Source: Paralithodes platypus
Taxonomy: Eukaryota > Arthropoda > Malacostraca > Decapoda > Lithodidae
Direction: 5' to 3'
Assembly: GCA_032716605.1 (NCBI GenBank)
Contig: CM064492.1
Coordinates: forward strand, 52,878,084 to 52,942,083
DNA length: 64,000 nucleotides
Shown: one piece after another, positions 60,894 through 64,000 of the stretch
Layout: the number at the start of each line of letters is the position of its first letter
Position numbering within the stretch: position 1 is the stretch's first letter
Notes under the pieces: generated by a model
Told to the model about the DNA's origin: nothing
Databases searched by the model: none
Seen by the model: only the letters and a program-made list of their open reading frames with translations
Position numbers and translations under genes: made by a program

Positions 60894-60900
60894 CGAGCGA
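60824..60900. repeat. (GA)n microsatellite at the right edge of the satellite
   Basis: About 30 GA units then GCGA variants; a GT-rich tail continues to about 60975. Confidence 0.95.
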
Positions 60901-61201
60901 GCATGTACGGTGTGTGTGTGTGTGAGAGAGGGTGTGTGTACGATGTGTGTGTGTGTGTACGGTGAATGAGTGTGTGGATATGGACTGTGAATGGTTTTGA
61001 AGGTTAGAATCCCGACTGCTGACACGGTTTAACATAAAAAACTTGGCCATGTGTGACAGCCAGTGACAGCCTATTCATTACCATAACAACCATTCATTCC
61101 TCACACACGCACATCATGCATGCATACATACATATACACACTCACATACACGTATATCATGAGCATACACACACACATCACGCACATAGACATACGCATC
61201 A

Positions 61202-61248
<47 letters not shown>

Positions 61249-61330
61249 TCAACCATACACACTCAAGTACACATTATTCACATACACACACACTGAACAT
61301 ACACGCACATGCACATTCACACATAATCTT
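60901..61330. repeat. GT-rich then CA-rich simple sequence
   Basis: GT runs to 60975, a short unassigned stretch, then CATACA and (CA)n at 61100-61320, the longest run at 61206-61242. Confidence 0.85.
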
Positions 61331-61334
61331 CTCG

Positions 61335-61590
61335 GATCCCGTGGTCTAAGGCTCCGCGCGCTTATGACCCATTCCTAGGATCCAGGGTTCGAGTTTATCT
61401 TTGTCCTAAAGGTTTTTCGGCTATCCCGATTGAGAGGGATTTAGCGTGGTCCCTCCCTAGCCAAGCTATTTAACTATCAGTTTGTGTTAGTCTACACGTT
61501 GTTTCACCTGTGCAGTCATTTATAAAAATTCGTGGACCTCCTATGTTTTTCTTTATGCTAATATAATTATCTGGATTGATATTTGGATGG
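61335..61590 (+). mobile_element. tRNA-derived SINE
   Basis: GATCCCGTGGTCTAAGGCTC (A-box-like, about 61340-61355) and CCAGGGTTCGAG (B box, 61382-61393), followed by an unrelated body with GAGAGGGATTTAGCGTGG. The 3' end is uncertain. Confidence 0.55.
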
Positions 61591-61642
61591 ATTTTACTTT
61601 TCAATAAATAATATAAATAGTTTTGTAGTTTATATATACAGC

Positions 61643-61859
61643 CATAGACTACAGTAGATCTGGACTGGACACGAAAATGGAAATTTGCAGTAAGGGACCC
61701 AAAATCGGAGAACGAACCCCCAAGTTTGAACCTCGAAACCGTGAAAATATCACATGTTCGCGGTTTCGAGGTTCGAACTTGGGGGTTCGTTCTCCGATGT
61801 TGGGTCCCTTACTGCAAAGTTCCATTTTTGTGTCCAGTCCAGATCTACTGTAGTCTATG
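61643..61859. mobile_element. Near-perfect foldback element with 7-bp target duplication
   Basis: Arms of about 100 bp start CATAGACTACAGTAGATCTG and end in its complement, meeting around GTGAAAATATCACATG. ATACAGC flanks both sides (61636-61642 and 61860-61866). It contains no ORF. Confidence 0.8.
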
Positions 61860-61976
61860 ATACAGCATAAAAATTACTAATTCGTTTCTAGAGATATACT
61901 TCCACAACGAGGAGAAATAAGTGAGGTCCACGAATTGTTATGAGTGACTACATACATTTTAATGAAGAGAAGCTTA

Positions 61977-62192
61977 TTAACACTTCCTGTACCAGCGACG
62001 CCTGTTATATTTTATTCTAGCTATATTTAGACGATTTTATATAGCTTTGGAAGGATCTATGGTAGTTAAAAGGATTGATTGAGATTGTTCGAAGCCTATA
62101 TAATTGCTAGAGATCCTTCTTAAACTGAACTCAAACGATTGGTAGTTGCCAGAATATAATAAAATGGATGTCGATGGTACAGAAGTGGTTTA
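61977..62192. mobile_element. TTAA-C family MITE (C15)
   Basis: Left TTAA at 61977-61980; right site TTTA. Arms CACTTCCTGTACCAGCGACG and its partner GATGTCGATGGTACAGAAG. Confidence 0.65.
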
Positions 62193-63440
62193 CCGAGCCC
62201 AACTAATATTTTGATGGATATTTTTGCATTAACATCGTGTACGTTTTGGAACACTGCCTACGAATTGGCTAGTTTACCCTGTGTGTGACGCAAAGTGGTT
62301 AATTGTGGAAAGAAGAGGATGCATGTTTTAAAACAAAATTGAGAAGCGTTTGGAGTAACTGATATATACACTTAAAATGTTAGAAAGCTATACATGAAAT
62401 TAAGTTTCAAAAACACTTTGAAACAGTAATTCAAAGAAGCAGTTAAAAGAAGGGAAAGTTAAACCCAATTGCAAAATGTAGAAATTGAAGTATTTGTTAT
62501 AATAAATCTACCATATCATAGCATTTGATAATAATATAGAAGCCTATGAAAGACGATAAGACATAATAGTAGCATCTGAACGGTAGAGAATTTAATATTT
62601 TGAATTAAAGTGCATGATAAAAGTAAAGAAATTTGAAATAAAGTCAAGCGTAGTAATATGGGAAAGCTTTTGGAAATATACTTTAGTTTAATGTGAAAAT
62701 AATGAAAGAATGTAAACATGAAAGGACGGAATCGTTAGTTAAAAGACCTGAAAACACAATGCGTAGGATATAAAAACGCAATTGAAAGAAGTAAAATATA
62801 TATTTGTAGAATGTGAAAATATATTAAAAACAACATTTGCAAGAAATTATTGAAACATGAACAACAACAAAACAAACATATCCAGTTTACGTGTAGTAAG
62901 AAGTAAAAAATATAAACAAATATTTGAGGAAATATTTGGAATAATAACGATGTTTTATATGCTGTAGGTGGAGTTGAAAATGTGAAAAAAATGAAATGTG
63001 TAGGCATTTTTTTGTATTCAAGGTTACAATAAATTTTATTTCGAATAATAGAATTATATGGGTGGATGAATACATATATATACTGTAAATTGAAGAACTA
63101 TATAATGGCAAAGAATGAAGCATTAAGAAGAAAAACTGATAGGCTAACATTTCAAAGACCCATTTGAAACCATAATTATAATGCCATCACTTAATATATT
63201 ATGAAATTAGCAAAAACAGAATCAAAACAATTATTGGCTAGCAGTGCAAGAAAGTTTAGCAATAAGTGAACACATTAGTAATGCTAAGGCTTGAAATAAA
63301 AATGAAACTAGCATAACACAGAAGTAAAATAAGCAGTGGAAGAAAGTTTAGGAAGAAGTGAAAGAAACTGAGAGGCACGGGGAACGGGCTGGGCAAAAAG
63401 TTGGTGAAAGAAAACGAAACATGAATAAGGTGAAAGAAAG
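62193..63440. other. AT-rich stretch without recognisable genes
   Basis: Only short chance ORFs on the minus strand. Words like GAAAGAAGT and AATTGAAAG recur loosely, but no period is evident. Confidence 0.5.
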
Positions 63441-63444
63441 TTCA

Positions 63445-64000
63445 ATAGGGAAGGTGGATTTGGTGGTGGACTTAAATTGTGGACTTGATGGTGGACTTAA
63501 ATTGTGGACTTGTTGGTGGACTTAAATTATGGACTTGTTGGTGGACATTAATTATGGACTTGTTGGGGAACTTAAATTGTGGACTTGTTGGGGAACTTAA
63601 ATGATGGACATAATAATAATAATAATAATAATAGTTCTTAAAGCTAGCGCATGCTAAGCTAGCTAAGGATAGCTCAATAAGGCCGATTAGGCGTATTTCC
63701 ATTGGGGTCCTGTACTACTACCCCATCCCTTTGCTCATGAGGGATGGTAACGACTCAGTGCTTGTGAAAAATCTTTAATGCGCCGAGCGTGGGCGCGAAC
63801 CCGGGCCTTCTGGGTGGAAGTCCGAGACGCTAGTCACTACACCAAGCGAGCCGCAAGCGAGCCGGACTTGTTGGGGAACTTAAATGATGGACTTGTTGGT
63901 GGACTTAAATTGTGGACTTGTTGGGGAACTTAAATGATGGACTTGTTGGGGAACTTAAATGACGGACTTGTTGGTGAACTTGTTGGGGAACTTAAATGAT
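63445..64000. repeat. 25-bp minisatellite running off the window, split by a SINE
   Basis: Unit GGACTTGTTGGGGAACTTAA plus ATGAT (variants GGTGGACTTAAATT). About six units lie left of the SINE and six or more right of it; the array continues past 64000. Confidence 0.95.
63607..63862 (-). mobile_element. tRNA-derived SINE with (TTA)n tail inserted in the minisatellite
   Basis: The minus strand gives a head with TGGTGTAGTGACTAGCG (A box, 63844-63828) and GGGTTCGCGCCC (B box, 63802-63791), a body of about 160 bp containing GGGGTAGTAGTACAGGACC, and a (TTA)n tail at 63609-63632. GGAC on both sides is a likely short target duplication. Confidence 0.75.

Noticed and set aside
57934..61050. Minus-strand open frames of 430-640 codons rich in Ser, Leu, His, Arg, Thr and Phe
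   Set aside because: They exist in all three minus frames because the 23-bp pyrimidine unit contains no stop; the frames shift with unit-length variants and show no domain, start context or codon signal.
63790..63862. A functional tRNA gene on the minus strand
   Set aside because: A and B boxes are good, but the sequence continues into a SINE body and (TTA)n tail, and the acceptor stem does not close.

Overview
This window looks like non-genic DNA from a large, repeat-rich animal genome, most likely an arthropod and plausibly a decapod crustacean. That assignment is inferred from long CA and GA microsatellites, decayed CR1-like and jockey-like LINEs, tRNA-derived SINEs and dense TTAA-bounded MITEs. 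I see no intact host protein gene, rRNA, CRISPR array or bacterial feature. Almost all long open frames come from tandem repeats that lack stop codons on one strand.

Layout. 1-2.67 kb is a decayed gene for a FEN/XPG-like (PIN-fold) nuclease with a Cys-rich tail, cut by the left edge of the window. 3.3-4.2 kb is a LINE remnant. 5.5-8.5 kb is the first cluster of TTAA-bounded MITEs, with a G-rich minisatellite grown inside one of them. 9-12.2 kb holds microsatellites, a possible promoter-bearing LTR-like segment and LINE ends. 12.69-15.73 kb is the most interesting unit: a second, divergent nuclease-like pseudogene flanked by inverted repeats of about 290 bp. 16.3-22.5 kb holds CR1-like and jockey-like LINE fragments whose ends repeatedly sit on GA microsatellites. 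22.6-52.7 kb is a mosaic of several dozen MITEs from six TTAA families (called A, B, C, F, G and H here), SINEs, foldback elements and minisatellites. 52.85-60.9 kb is about 8 kb of purine-rich satellite carrying two insertions of one LINE family. 61-64 kb holds SINEs, a foldback element with a 7-bp target duplication, an AT-rich stretch and a 25-bp minisatellite split by a SINE.

How the parts relate. The TTAA families share features: ends like TTAAGGGGAGATGGG or TTAACCCCTTCTGTACCGG, an internal GGCGAGCGATAGCGAGCC block in A and B, and frequent sharing of a single TTAA between neighbours. New copies therefore seem to have landed on the target sites of older ones. Several minisatellites are amplified pieces of these MITEs or of the junction between two of them. 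No autonomous transposase is visible, so any mobilising enzyme must be encoded elsewhere. Family assignments come from motif reading by eye; MITE boundaries are usually good to a few bases when TTAA is intact, and approximate otherwise.
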